Shown: positions 16,582-26,438, counted from the stretch's first letter. The stretch is 64,000 nt of DNA from Oceanobacillus massiliensis str. N'diop (GCF_000285495.1 NZ_HE610978.1:281169-345168), one strand, 5' to 3'. Numbers and translations are program-made. The notes: generated by a model not told the origin, from the letters alone.

Positions 16582-17241
16582 TTATTCCACTTCATTTGTA
16601 GAAAATTCAAAAGAAATTTGATTCGAGAGTCCTTCATAGCCTCTTCCAGCGTGGAGCACATAGGAATCACTGACTTCCATGTCATAGAGCAATACACCAG
16701 TCTGAGATCCTCCAGGGGCAATTTCTTCCGTCCATTCTTCTGCTACACCATCAACATAAAACCACGGAACAGCATAGCCTTCTGCCTCCGTTGATAAGAA
16801 TGTCGTACTGAAAGCATCTGCAGCATAAGCTGCTTCATCACTGAGATTTGTCAATGTCACATCTACAATTACATAATTGCCTTCTAAAGAAGGTTCTTCT
16901 CCTGCTTTTTCTGTTATTTCAACAGAATTCAACGTAATTTCATATTCTCTATAATCATTTTTTAAATGGGCAGTATCTCCGATGGAAAGGCCCAACTGGT
17001 TTTCAGGTAGTTCACCTTCATTGCTGGACGGTTGCTCGGTACCTGAAGTATCTCCACTTTCTTCTACTGACAGTTCTGACGGTTCTGCCTGATCGTCATC
17101 TGAACCACCATTTTCTGTTGAACTTCCTTCCACTGATTCTTGAGATTCTTCTTCACCATGATTATTGTCTTCCCCGTTACAAGCAACAAGCAATAAGCAT
17201 AGCATAAAGCTGGAAATGGTCATTTTTAGAATTCGTTCCAT
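16582..17241 (-). CDS. Lipoprotein with DUF4352-like domain
   Basis: 219 residues. The signal peptide ends in a lipobox (LLVAC, Cys21). A Ser/Glu/Asp/Gly-rich low-complexity linker follows (about 25-80). The C-terminal beta-sandwich region, with YEITLNSVEI, YVIVDVTLTNLSDEA and PGGSQTGVLLYDMEVSDSYVL, resembles DUF4352 (immunoglobulin-like extracellular) domains. Expected on the outer face of the membrane; the specific role is unknown. The next 600 bp upstream carry no gene, so it probably has its own promoter. Confidence 0.75.
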   Translation of the reverse strand: MERILKMTISSFMLCLLLVACNGEDNNHGEEESQESVEGSSTENGGSDDDQAEPSELSVEESGDTSGTEQPSSNEGELPENQLGLSIGDTAHLKNDYREYEITLNSVEITEKAGEEPSLEGNYVIVDVTLTNLSDEAAYAADAFSTTFLSTEAEGYAVPWFYVDGVAEEWTEEIAPGGSQTGVLLYDMEVSDSYVLHAGRGYEGLSNQISFEFSTNEVE

Positions 17242-17813
17242 ATATAATCCTCCTTGTTATACTTCTTCTTGTTTACTTCCAATCTTTTACTGTATTTCCT
17301 CATTGATATCTTGAGCGCCGTCTGGGTCCATTGTAATTCACTACTGCAATACGTATTTTTTTATCTATTCACCCTCATTCTTAAAATCTACTGCTTTCAC
17401 TTTGTCTGAAACAATATTACTAAATTTATTGCAGAATATTAAGTGTTTCACTCAAAAACAGTCATAATTTCCTATTTTTCATGTAAGGATTATCTTAGTT
17501 TCAAGACAAATTGGTTAAGTACTGTCAGATGTGATAATTTTAATATCGTCAGCGATAATTTTATGTAAATACAAATATTTTCTAATATTTTATTTATTAT
17601 ATATCTCTACAAAAAATTTATTATTTTATTCCAGAATCAAATAAGGATATACTTAGGTATTTAGCTATAAATAAACGCTATCGTAACATAAATGTAATAT
17701 CTTGCTTGCCTATTCTTTGCAGTAAAATTGGAACCCTAGCGTTAACTTGATTCAAATGAAAATGAATACTTTGTAATCAGTGAATCAGATAAAAAAGTCT
17801 TTGAAATCAAATA
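17242..17813. other. AT-rich region without a recognisable gene
   Basis: About 570 bp between the lipoprotein start and the greA terminator. No ORF of interest on either strand, no T-box or riboswitch signature and no long palindrome; the sequence is markedly AT-rich, with runs such as TTATTTATTATATA. The lipoprotein promoter must lie here. I cannot assign other content. Confidence 0.5.
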
Positions 17814-17840
17814 AAAAAGCGGGGAATCACCCCGCTTTTT
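17814..17840 (-). terminator. greA terminator
   Basis: AAAAAGCGGGG (17814-17824) / CCCCGCTTTTT (17830-17840), an 11-bp stem just past the greA stop, with T-runs on both strands. Confidence 0.9.
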
Positions 17841-17843
17841 GCC

Positions 17844-18320
17844 TTAATCAACTTTTACGATCTTAACTTGAATATCTCCGCCTGGAGTGGCAACTGCCAC
17901 TTCGGCACCGACTTCTTGTCCCAAAAGACTTTTTGCCATTGGTGAATCGTTTGAAATTCTGCCTTCAAATGGATCTGCTTCTGCACTCCCAACGATTGTA
18001 TATGTTTCTTCTTCGCCATCAGGCAGTTCTGCAAACGTAACGGATTTCCCTAAGGAAACCACATTTGGATTATCATTGTCATTTTCGATGATGACCGCAT
18101 TGCGTATCATTTTCTCAACCTGTGTGATCCGCTGCTCAACAAAAGCTTGTTCATCTTTTGCTGCATCATATTCTGAGTTCTCGGAAAGGTCACCGAAGTC
18201 ACGGGCAACTTTAATGCGTTCCACAACTTCCTGCCTTCTATCTGTTTTTAAGAAATGCAATTCCTTCTCTAGCTTTTCTTTCCCCTCTTGAGTCATGTAA
18301 TAACTTTTCTCTACAGCCAT
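17844..18320 (-). CDS. greA: Transcription elongation factor GreA
   Basis: 158 residues. Rescues backtracked RNA polymerase by stimulating transcript cleavage. The N-terminal coiled coil contains [20 protein letters not shown], with the acidic tip residues; the C-terminal FKBP-like domain contains [21 protein letters not shown] at 18320 with AAGGAG 8 nt upstream is preferred over a 3-codon longer start. It follows udk, as in B. subtilis. Confidence 0.97.
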   Translation of the reverse strand: MAVEKSYYMTQEGKEKLEKELHFLKTDRRQEVVERIKVARDFGDLSENSEYDAAKDEQAFVEQRITQVEKMIRNAVIIENDNDNPNVVSLGKSVTFAELPDGEEETYTIVGSAEADPFEGRISNDSPMAKSLLGQEVGAEVAVATPGGDIQVKIVKVD

Positions 18321-18445
18321 TAAAAACACTCCTTCTCTTCACTGTCCAAATAAAAATAAGCTCTAAAGCTTATGCATAAGGTATTAAGAATATACTAATC
18401 AATACTATGGCAGATTTGAATTAAATTTTCAATCTTTTTGACTGT

Positions 18446-19090
18446 TTATTTTCTTTTGCTCCTATCAAGAATGTTCTCTATCTTCGTAGCCATGATATCG
18501 ATAGCTACATGGTTCTGGCCGCCTTCGGGAATGATGATGTCCGCGTAACGTTTCGTCGGTTCGATAAACTGCAGATGGGATGGTCTTACGTTATTGATAT
18601 ATTGATCGATTACCGAATCAAGGGTACGGCCTCTTTCTTTAATGTCACGCAATAGTCTTCGAATAATCCGAAGATCCGCATCTGTATCCACGAAAACCTT
18701 TATATCCATGAGATCTACCAACCTTGGATCTTCAAGGATCAAAATACCTTCAACGATTATTACTTCTTTCGGTTCGACAAGAATGACATCATCAGATCTG
18801 GTATGGATCTTATAATCGTATACGGGCTTATTGACAGGTTTATTATCAAGCAAATTGTGAAGATGTTCAATCAGCAAGTCATTATCGAATGCCAGCGGAT
18901 GATCATAATTCGTGTTTAACCGTTCTTCAAGTGGAAGATGGCTTTGATCCTTATAGTAATAATCCTGTTCTATCACTAGAATGGTTTTGTCTGTAAATCG
19001 CTGGCAAATGGAACGGGTTACAGAGGTTTTTCCGCTTCCGCTTCCGCCAGCAACACCAATAACTACCGGTTTATCTTTCAAAGCTGCCAC
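18446..19090 (-). CDS. udk: Uridine kinase
   Basis: Phosphorylates uridine and cytidine in pyrimidine salvage; 214 residues. The Walker A loop [12 protein letters not shown] is at 12-23. Downstream are [25 protein letters not shown] and the [14 protein letters not shown] lid region. It starts at GTG close behind AAGGAG. It lies 11 bp after trmR (yrrM); B. subtilis carries the U32 peptidase-like genes yrrN and yrrO between the two. Confidence 0.95.
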   Translation of the reverse strand: MAALKDKPVVIGVAGGSGSGKTSVTRSICQRFTDKTILVIEQDYYYKDQSHLPLEERLNTNYDHPLAFDNDLLIEHLHNLLDNKPVNKPVYDYKIHTRSDDVILVEPKEVIIVEGILILEDPRLVDLMDIKVFVDTDADLRIIRRLLRDIKERGRTLDSVIDQYINNVRPSHLQFIEPTKRYADIIIPEGGQNHVAIDIMATKIENILDRSKRK

Positions 19091-19101
19091 ACTCTCCTTC
19101 G

Positions 19102-19743
19102 TTAACTTTTTTTGTAGCTCACTGCAACTCCATCGCCGATAGGAATAATAGACGTTGTAAAATCTGGGTGGCTCATTAGCATCTGATTATAGCTTCTTAT
19201 CTTTTCAACCATTTTAGTGTATCTTTTTGGAACATCTTCTGGGTTTGCAACGAAACCTCTGAACAATACGTTATCCGAAATGATCATTCCGTTTGGGTTC
19301 AACATCGGTTCAGCAAGCTCAAAAAAACGCTGGTATTGCCCCTTTGCTGCATCGATGAACAATAAATCGAAGGTACTGCCATTCTCCGATAATTGCTGTA
19401 GCTTGTCCAATGCATCGCCATATATCACTTCAATCTGTTGTTCCTTGTTTAGTTCCCTGATATGTTCCATAGCCTGAGCGTAACGGTGTTCATCTTTTTC
19501 TATCGTTACGATCGAAGCATCTGGTGCAGCTTCCAGCATCCTTAGTGCTGAATAGCCAATAGCAGTACCGATTTCCAATATTCGATGCGGCCTTGAAATT
19601 CTGATCAGCTGCATCACCAGGTTTATGCCGGCCTTATCCATGATCGGTACATTTTCAGCCAGTGCCATTTCTTCAAGCTTCACTACCCAGTCCGCTTGTA
19701 AAGGCAAAGTATCCGTTAAATAATCTTTCAATTTTTCATTCAT
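19102..19743 (-). CDS. trmR: TrmR (YrrM) tRNA 5-hydroxyuridine methyltransferase
   Basis: 213-residue class I O-methyltransferase. The SAM-binding motif [16 protein letters not shown] is at about 55-70, [10 protein letters not shown] is the acidic motif, and the metal-site Asp is in [23 protein letters not shown] follows. The B. subtilis orthologue methylates 5-hydroxyuridine at tRNA position 34. The hydroxylation partners trhP1/trhP2 (yrrN/yrrO) that follow it in B. subtilis are absent here. ATG follows AGAGGT by 7 nt. Confidence 0.87.
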   Translation of the reverse strand: MNEKLKDYLTDTLPLQADWVVKLEEMALAENVPIMDKAGINLVMQLIRISRPHRILEIGTAIGYSALRMLEAAPDASIVTIEKDEHRYAQAMEHIRELNKEQQIEVIYGDALDKLQQLSENGSTFDLLFIDAAKGQYQRFFELAEPMLNPNGMIISDNVLFRGFVANPEDVPKRYTKMVEKIRSYNQMLMSHPDFTTSIIPIGDGVAVSYKKS

Positions 19744-19765
19744 ATGCCATACCTCTTATCCCTAT

Positions 19766-19807
19766 AAAAATGGGAAATGTGAAGCAATTACTCCACATCC
19801 CCATTTT
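19766..19807 (-). terminator. mltG terminator
   Basis: On minus, AAAATGGG-GATGTG pairs with CACAT-TTCCCATTTT, ending in a T-run. The stem starts at the mltG stop codon. Confidence 0.65.
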
Positions 19808-20924
19808 AATTCATGTATTTATCTCTATTTTGACGATGCTCTTCAAATGTCTCTGCAAAGTATATATTACCCTCGCCATCATGGAGAAAATATAGATTAT
19901 TCGAATCTTCAGGAGCTACTACAGCCTTCAGGGAATTTTCGGCAAAGTTCGAGATTGGTCCAATTGGAAGTGCTTCAACAAGATACGTATTATATGGTGA
20001 ATCTATCTCGAGATCTTCATATGTTACTGTCTCATTATGCTCACCAAGCGCATACAACACGGTCGGATCTGTCTGAAGCGGCATACCTTCTTCTATTCGA
20101 TTATAGAAAACACCTGATATTTGTGCCCGCTGGTCCTCACTCGCAGTCTCTCTTTCCACTATAGAGGCAAAGGTAAGTGCCTCATGCGGGGTAAATCCAA
20201 GCTGTTCGATTTGCTCTGCATAAGCTGAATAGACCTTCTGTGTTTGTGAAAGCATTGTTTCAATGACAAGCTCAATACTCGGCTCCTCTTCATAGAACTG
20301 ATAGGTGGATGCAAACAGATAACCCTCTAAAGGTGTCTTAATTTCAGGATCCAGAACGGTCTCTGACAAAATATCCGGATAGGCTGCAATCAATTCATTG
20401 ATATATTCCTCATCGCTTGCCTTATCCAGGAATTCTTCTTTGGAAAAATGTAATTTTCCGCTAAAAATGCCCGCTATCTGGTCAATGGTAAGACCTTCAG
20501 GGATTGTAATTGTATGCACAGCTTCAAGCATTACTTTCCCATTTTTCAAAGACTCGATAATTTCATCAAAAGTTACTGCAGGTGTGAATGTATATTCTCC
20601 GGCCTGAAACTCAGATTCATTATTGAACTTCGTATATAATCGAAATATCCGTCCGTCCTTTATAATCCCATTTTCTTCAAGAATCGCTGCTATGGAAGAA
20701 GTTGAAGAACCGATGGGTACATCGATTGTAATCTCTTCGTCACTATCCGGATCAACCGGTTCAAGTGCAGACTTAACATACATGTAGCCGGAAATGCCGC
20801 CAATCAAAACAATCAGCGCTAGGGCTATAACGATGATAAAGACAATCTTCCTGACTGTTTTGGCTTCTTCGCTTCTAGCGGTAAGGTTGTCCTTAAAATC
20901 GCCAGTCAGTTTCTTTTTAGACAT
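19806..20924 (-). CDS. mltG: Endolytic murein transglycosylase MltG
   Basis: Membrane-anchored lytic transglycosylase thought to cut nascent glycan strands; 372 residues. One membrane helix lies at about 28-50, then a LysM-like region (VPIGSSTSSIAAILEENGII) and the YceG domain with TPLEGYLFASTYQF and the catalytic Glu in FASIVERETA. TDPTVLYALG and NTYLVEALPIGPISN are typical. ATG at 20924 lies 7 nt after GGGGGA; a longer in-frame start would put the ribosome site inside the gene. Confidence 0.95.
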   Translation of the reverse strand: MSKKKLTGDFKDNLTARSEEAKTVRKIVFIIVIALALIVLIGGISGYMYVKSALEPVDPDSDEEITIDVPIGSSTSSIAAILEENGIIKDGRIFRLYTKFNNESEFQAGEYTFTPAVTFDEIIESLKNGKVMLEAVHTITIPEGLTIDQIAGIFSGKLHFSKEEFLDKASDEEYINELIAAYPDILSETVLDPEIKTPLEGYLFASTYQFYEEEPSIELVIETMLSQTQKVYSAYAEQIEQLGFTPHEALTFASIVERETASEDQRAQISGVFYNRIEEGMPLQTDPTVLYALGEHNETVTYEDLEIDSPYNTYLVEALPIGPISNFAENSLKAVVAPEDSNNLYFLHDGEGNIYFAETFEEHRQNRDKYMN

Positions 20925-20997
20925 TAAGTATCCCCCTTTCACCCGGTATATTATACTAAATAAAGAACTTTTAATCCATCATATAGGGGATTACAAG

Positions 20998-21027
20998 CAA
21001 AAACTGATGTCTATTTACAGACATCAG
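20998..21027 (-). terminator. Terminator after the DUF1292 gene
   Basis: CTGATGTCT / AGACATCAG (21004-21012 / 21019-21027), followed on minus by TTTTTGC. Ends the ireB-ruvX-DUF1292 unit. Confidence 0.85.
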
Positions 21028-21046
21028 CCGCTTTTATCTTTCATTC

Positions 21047-21328
21047 TTACGCTTCGTCTTCTTCATCTGCCAATGTGTTAAGCATTTCTTCGACCAATTC
21101 CCATTCCTCATCCGATTCTATAGGGAAAAGTGTGAAGTCTTCATTATCCTGTTCTTCAAAACGGAATGCATAAACTTCCACTTCATCCTCTTCTGCCTGT
21201 TCAGCAGGAACCACTGCAATATAGGATTGCTCCGTATCATCTACATCAAATGTAAAGAGGACTTCAAATAAATGTTCATCGCCATTCTCATCCGGTATAA
21301 TAATTCTTTCTTTTTCTTCCAAAGCCAT
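21047..21328 (-). CDS. yrzB: DUF1292 (YrzB) protein
   Basis: 93-residue, very acidic protein of the DUF1292 family (IIPDENGDEHLFEVLFTFDVDDTEQSYI; YAFRFEE). Function unknown. Position right after ireB and ruvX is conserved across Firmicutes, suggesting co-expression. Confidence 0.9.
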   Translation of the reverse strand: MALEEKERIIIPDENGDEHLFEVLFTFDVDDTEQSYIAVVPAEQAEEDEVEVYAFRFEEQDNEDFTLFPIESDEEWELVEEMLNTLADEEDEA

Positions 21329-21340
21329 TCGAACACTCCT

Positions 21341-21753
21341 TTATTTTTGATTTAGGTAGCCTTGTAAAATCATAACAGCAGCCATCTTATCAATAACTTT
21401 TTCCTTTTCTTTCTGCTCATGTCTGCTTCAAGAAGTACTCTTTCGGCTGCAATTGTAGAGAGCCGCTCATCCCATAGTTCTGCTGGAATGCCGTGCACTT
21501 CCTCTATATGGCGTGCATATCGCTGTGAAGCCTCTCCGCGTTCTCCAATCGAACCATTCATGTTCTTTGGAAATCCTACAATAGCTTTGCCAATTTCGTG
21601 TGTTTCTATAATCGATTTTAACTCTGCATCGGCCGAGTCAATCTCATTTTCATCCCAGTTGATTGTCGTCAACCCCTGAGCTGTCCAGCCAAAAGCATCA
21701 CTGACTGCAACTCCGATGGTTTTTGAACCAACATCCAAGCCTATTATCTTCAT
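21341..21753 (-). pseudogene. ruvX: ruvX (Holliday junction resolvase-like, YqgF fold), frameshifted
   Basis: RNase H-fold nuclease linked to Holliday junction resolution and rRNA processing. Catalytic motifs GLDVGSKTIGVAVSD (5-19), VGFPKN and DERLST are present. The frame runs normally to SRKKRKK and then ends early at 21370. Adding one A to the A5 run (T5 on plus, 21398-21402) restores VIDKMAAVMILQGYL and a stop at 21341, giving 137 residues, the family length. Either a sequence error or a recent mutation. It overlaps the ireB end by 4 bp. Confidence 0.85.
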
Positions 21754-22019
21754 TTACTCTCCCTGTTCTGTTCCAAGTAGAATTTTACCAGCTCTTCGAT
21801 CACTTCATCACGTTCCACTTTACGAATCAGATTTCTGGCATCGTTGTATCTCGGAATATACGCAGGGTCACCAGATAATAAATAGCCTACTATCTGATTG
21901 ATTGGATTATATCCTTTTTCCTGCAGTGATTCATGGACAGTCAAAAGTATATCTTTGATATCCTGATCAAATGGCTCTTCTGAAAAATTGAACTTCATCG
22001 TTTTATCAATTGAACTCAT
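21750..22019 (-). CDS. ireB: IreB family regulatory protein (YrzL, DUF965)
   Basis: 89-residue protein. The Enterococcus orthologue IreB is a substrate of the PASTA kinase IreK; elsewhere the function is unclear. The diagnostic sequence [11 protein letters not shown] (6-16) and [27 protein letters not shown] are present. A Thr in the N-terminal segment corresponds to the region phosphorylated in IreB. ATG at 22019 lies 5 nt after GAGGTG. It is first in the ireB-ruvX-yrzB unit and overlaps ruvX by 4 bp. Confidence 0.92.
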   Translation of the reverse strand: MSSIDKTMKFNFSEEPFDQDIKDILLTVHESLQEKGYNPINQIVGYLLSGDPAYIPRYNDARNLIRKVERDEVIEELVKFYLEQNRESK

Positions 22020-22077
22020 CGTGACACCTCGTTCCAAGTTTGCCTTCTAAAAATAGTTTAACATGTTTATTGGTATT

Positions 22078-22106
22078 ATTATACTTTTTTAATGTCTGGG
22101 ACACAA
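22078..22106 (-). promoter_or_regulatory. Probable ireB-ruvX-yrzB promoter
   Basis: TTGTGT (22101-22106), 17-bp spacer, TATAAT (22078-22083), reading on minus and located 59 bp before the ireB start codon. Confidence 0.6.
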
Positions 22107-22116
22107 ACCTGCTGAT

Positions 22117-24757
22117 TTATTTTACGTTTTCGATCATATAATTCCTTGCCGATTCAAGTGCCTCGTCAATCTTGGCGGGATCCTTCCCTCCAGCCTGAGC
22201 CATATCCGGACGGCCTCCACCGCCCCCGCCGCAAATTGTGGCAGCTTGTTTAATCAAGTTCCCTGCATGCAGACCTTTTGCAATCAAATCTTTGGAAACA
22301 CCCGCAGCCAGGAGTACCTTTCCATCATTATCTGCGGCAAGTAAAATTACACCGCTGTCTAATTTCTGTTTCAAATCATCCACCATATTGCGGAGCTGGT
22401 TCATGTCAGCAACATTGACTTTTTGTGCCAGCAGCGGGATTTCCTGAACATTTTCAATCTGATCCAGAATGGAAGAAGCCTCCATATTGGATAATTTGGC
22501 ACTTAACGATTCATTTTCTTTTTGCAATGCTTTTAATTCCTGCTGTAACCCATCAATTTTCTCAGGAAGCTGTTCATCGTTTGCCTTAACCAGCATTGCA
22601 GATGTGCTCAATAATTCAAGCTTGTTATTCAGAAACGCATATGCATGTTTGCTTGTGACAGCTTCGATTCTTCTTGTTCCCGCACCAATGCCGCTTTCAG
22701 AAATGATTTTAAATAATCCTATTTCTGATGTATTCGTTACATGGCAGCCGCCACATAATTCAAGACTATAGCTGCCAATTTGGACAACCCGTACGACATC
22801 GCCATATTTTTCACCGAATAATGCCATTGCGCCCATTTCTTTTGCTTCATCCAATTTCTTATTATCGATTGCTACAGCGATGGACTCCCATACCTTCTCA
22901 TTTACAATCCTTTCCACTTGTCCCAATTCTTCATTGGAAACACTGCTGAAATGGGAAAAAATCAAACCGTAATCGTTCTGGAGTCACTAAGGATCCAGCC
23001 TGATTAACATGCTTGCCCAATACATCCTTCAATGCCTGGTGGAGTAAATGTGTTGCCGTATGGTTCTTGACAACGGACGAGCGGAAACGGGAATCCACTA
23101 TTGCTTTTACCTTATCACCGGTACGGAATTCACCGTCTTTGATTTGCACCCTGTGGATATTTTGCCCCTTAGGTGATTTCTTAACATCTACGACATAGGC
23201 AGCTGCAGTGTCCGTATATATCCAGCCATGATCGGCAACCTGACCACCGCTTTCAGCATAGAATGGTGTTTCATGGAGAAACAGGAAGACTTCATCATCT
23301 TTCGCTGCTGTCTCAACGACTTCTTTTCCACCAATCATTATCGCTACTGTTGTTTCGGCCTCAAGCTGGCTATAGCCTATAAACTTACTGTCTATATCTA
23401 TGTCACTTAAAATGGTATCCTGCACCTGCATGGAGTCCACTTTTTGTCTGGCGCTTCTTGCACGTTCCCGCTGCTTTTGCATTTCACGGTTATAGCCTTC
23501 ATTATCTACCGTAAATCCCTGCTGTTCCACATATTCGGAAGTGAGTTCTTTTGGAAACCCATACGTATCATATAAACGGAAAACTTCCTTGCCCGGAAAT
23601 ACTGTATTGCCAGCCTGTTTTTCCTGCTCCATAAGTGTCGTTAGGATTTCAAGTCCATCATTTAATGTTTCATGGAATCGTTCTTCTTCAACCTTAATGA
23701 TATTTTTGATGAATTCCTGCTGTTCCAGAACTTGCGGGTAGAAATCCTTCATAATATCTCCAACAGTAGTCACTAATTCATACATAAACGGCTTTTCGAT
23801 TCCAATCTCTTTAGCAAAACGGACAGCTCTTCGAACAAGTCTGCGCAGGACATAGCCTCTTCCTTCATTCGACGGAACTGCACCATCTCCAATGGCAAAG
23901 CTTACCGTTCTGATATGATCGGCAATCACTTTAAACGCGGTATCGCCTGCTGCGTCTTTTCCATATGCTGTATTTGAAATCTCTTCCGTTTTGCGAATAA
24001 TCGGCATAAATAAATCTGTCTCAAAGTTCGTTGGCACTTCCTGTATAATCGAAGTCAGACGTTCAAGACCCATGCCTGTATCAATGTTTTTCTTCGGCAG
24101 TGGTGTGTACGTGTCATCCGGATTATGGTTGAATTGTGAAAATACAAGATTCCACACTTCCAGGTAGCGATTATTCTCTCCACCGGGATAAAGCTCCGGG
24201 TCGCCAGGATCATTACCATACTTTTCTCCCCGGTCATAAAATATTTCCGTATTGGGTCCGCTTGGCCCTTCTCCGATATCCCAGAAATTTTCTTCCAGAC
24301 GGATAATACGTTCCTTCGGCAATTTGATATCATTTAGCCAAATTTCATATGCTTCATCATCTTCCGGATGGACCGTTACAGATAGCAGTTCCTTATCGAA
24401 TCCAATCCATTTATCATCTGTAAGGAATTCCCATGCCCAGTCAATTGCCTCTTTTTTGAAATAATTACCAATGGAGAAATTCCCCAGCATTTCAAAAAAA
24501 GTATGGTGGCGTGCTGTAAAACCAACATTTTCAATATCATTTGTACGGATTGATTTTTGGGCATTCACAATACGCGGATTCTCCGGTATGACCCTTCCAT
24601 CAAAGTATTTTTTCAATGTGGCAACACCACTGTTGATCCATAACAAGGTTGGATCATCATTTGGAACAAGTGAAGCGCTTGGTTCAACTTGATGTCCTTT
24701 TTCCTTGAAAAAGTCAATAAACATTTGTCTGATTTCTGCTGAGCTTAATTGTTTCAT
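22117..24757 (-). pseudogene. alaS: Alanyl-tRNA synthetase alaS with an apparent frameshift
   Basis: Charges tRNA-Ala; the full gene would encode 879 residues. The N-terminal catalytic core ([33 protein letters not shown]) and the editing domain start ([29 protein letters not shown]) are in one frame that stops at 22931. The rest, [19 protein letters not shown] onward with the editing-site CGGCHV and the C-terminal [15 protein letters not shown], continues one frame over. The switch is at a T6 run (A6 on plus, 22956-22961) where T5 would restore the frame. As the gene is essential, an assembly error is likeliest. ATG at 24757 matches relatives; preceded by a T-box leader. Confidence 0.88.
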
Positions 24758-24793
24758 CATATACCTCCCATAATCATTCGATAAAAATAAAAA

Positions 24794-25034
24794 AATCCCC
24801 TCTCTGCAGTATTGCAGGGACGAGATTTGATCGCGGTACCACCCTAATTATGAATGAATTGCTTCATTCATCACTTCATCATGTTAACGGTATGACACCG
24901 GCGGGGTTTGTCCGCACTCCGGATTAGCTTTCCATGACATGTGTTTAGAATCTCTTGCAGCCTCGGAAATTCCTCTCTAAAAACCATCATTCATGTACTC
25001 TTAACCATCAGCGTTTTTGATTTTATTATGCTAG
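24794..25034 (-). promoter_or_regulatory. T-box riboswitch controlling alaS
   Basis: The minus strand carries the conserved T-box AGGGTGGTACCGCGA (24831-24845), followed by a terminator (24794-24827; AATCCCC...GGGACGAGATT on plus, with T7 on minus). Upstream, an AGAGAG element and the stretch AAAGCTAATCCGGAG supply a candidate specifier codon GCU (Ala). Uncharged tRNA-Ala would stabilise the antiterminator and switch alaS on. The leader ends 37 bp before the alaS start. Confidence 0.93.
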
Positions 25035-25038
25035 CGAT

Positions 25039-25067
25039 ATTATATGAAACTTTTGGATCATTGTCAA
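25039..25067 (-). promoter_or_regulatory. alaS T-box promoter
   Basis: Consensus sigma-A promoter on minus: TTGACA (25062-25067), 17 bp, TATAAT (25039-25044). The -35 box overlaps the stop codon of the preceding PerM-family gene. Confidence 0.9.
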
Positions 25068-26130
25068 CGATAAGAACGCAGGGCAAGGATCTGGGCAACA
25101 ATAACTTTTGATATGGTCAGTACCGGTACCGCAAGAATCATTCCGCGTACACCAAACAAGCTACCTCCAAGCAGCAAGACAAAGATTATTGCAACTGGAT
25201 GAATCTCTATACTTCTGCCCATTATGTATGGCGACAAAAGGTTCCCATCGATGATTTGTATAATGAAAATCGCGATAATGACAAGAATCGCCTTGTTCCC
25301 AGCGGTGGTGAATGAAATGGCTACAGCAGGAATGGCACCAATGATGGGCCCAAAATAAGGAATTATATTCGTAATACCCATGATGACAGATAGCAATAGG
25401 GCATATTTAATATTCAATAATTTAAAAAGAACCAGTGATGTGAGGCCGACAAAAGCGCTGACAATCAACTGGCCCCGGATATACCCGCCAAGCCCTTTAT
25501 CGATCTCCTGCATTAATTTAGTCGCATCATCCCTATAACGTACGGGAATGAATTTGACGATAAAGGATTTGATTGTCGTGTAGTCCTTAATGAAGTAAAA
25601 GACAAGAACTGGGATGACGGTAATGATGATTAGCATATCCACAATCTTGGCAAAACCGCCAATAAGCCGATTCAGCAGGCGTTCAAGGGATGTCTCCAGG
25701 GAAAATACCAGCTCATCAATCTTATCGTGAATCGTTTCCGGTAAGAAAGACGTATAATTATATAACTGGTAGATTAAGTTCTCGTACATATCGATAAATT
25801 GAGGGAGATTTTCATTTAAATCTCTCAGCTGGTGGACAATTGCCGGATATCCCCTATATAGCAGGTAGCCTGTTCCCCCAAAGAAAATAAAATAAATCAG
25901 CAGGATTGCCAGGCTTCTCGGAATGTTCATACCATGCAATTTTTCAACCAATGGATGCAATAGATAAGCAATAAGGCCAGCAACAATAAAAGGAATGAGC
26001 AATCTCCAAAGAAATGAAAAAAAGCTCCATAATACGGCATCGTTTTTACGAATAAAAATGAGAATATAAACAAAACAATACCAATCAGCAAGAAATATAG
26101 GATGGTAAACCGTTTCTTCTCGTCAAACAT
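25064..26130 (-). pseudogene. yrrI: AI-2E/PerM family membrane protein (YrrI-like), frameshifted
   Basis: Polytopic membrane protein of the PerM/AI-2E exporter family, substrate unproven. The N-terminus, FDEKKRFTILYFLLIGI, starts at ATG 26130, 8 nt after GGAG, and breaks after FFHFFGDCS. Lengthening a T7 run (A7 on plus, 26017-26023) by one T joins it to SFLWRLLIPFIVAGLIAYLLHPL and gives 355 residues, the normal length. The C-terminal half (KGLGGYIRGQLIVSAFVGLTS, GITNIIPYFGPIIGAIP) is intact to 25064. Third homopolymer frameshift within 4.7 kb. Confidence 0.82.
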
Positions 26131-26180
26131 GAAAGACACTCCTCAGCAGAATAAACTTTATTCCTATAGTTCGGAGTACT

Positions 26181-26369
26181 TTACGGAAGTTGTCTTTGTT
26201 CCTTTGTGAAAAGATCGTCGAGCGAACTAAGACTGCCATCAGATTCAATCTGATGCACCATTAATTCATTGCCGGATATAGTCATTTCAATGCAACAGGT
26301 CCAACAGAAATAATCCTGTGTACCTATCTTACCGATATCTTTACCATTGCAATTCGGACAGCGCAGCAT
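26181..26369 (-). CDS. Small zinc-ribbon protein
   Basis: 62-residue protein with two CxxC knuckles, CPNC (about residues 4-7) and CWTCC (about 22-26), consistent with one bound zinc, followed by a short acidic tail. Function unknown; small proteins of this type occur in the same neighbourhood (near recD2) in other Bacillus genomes. ATG at 26369 has GGGG 7 nt upstream; the ATG two codons earlier is too close to it. Confidence 0.75.
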   Translation of the reverse strand: MLRCPNCNGKDIGKIGTQDYFCWTCCIEMTISGNELMVHQIESDGSLSSLDDLFTKEQRQLP

Positions 26370-26438
26370 ATACATACCCCTTTTCGGATAATACGCTACT
26401 ATCGTTGCCCAAAATCCCCTATTCCATACCCTAAAAAA

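Noticed and set aside
22950..22970. Programmed -1 frameshift at U-UUU-UUC in alaS
   Set aside because: The heptamer fits a -1 slippery site, but joining the frames needs +1 (or -2), and no stimulatory stop or rare codon sits in the A site.
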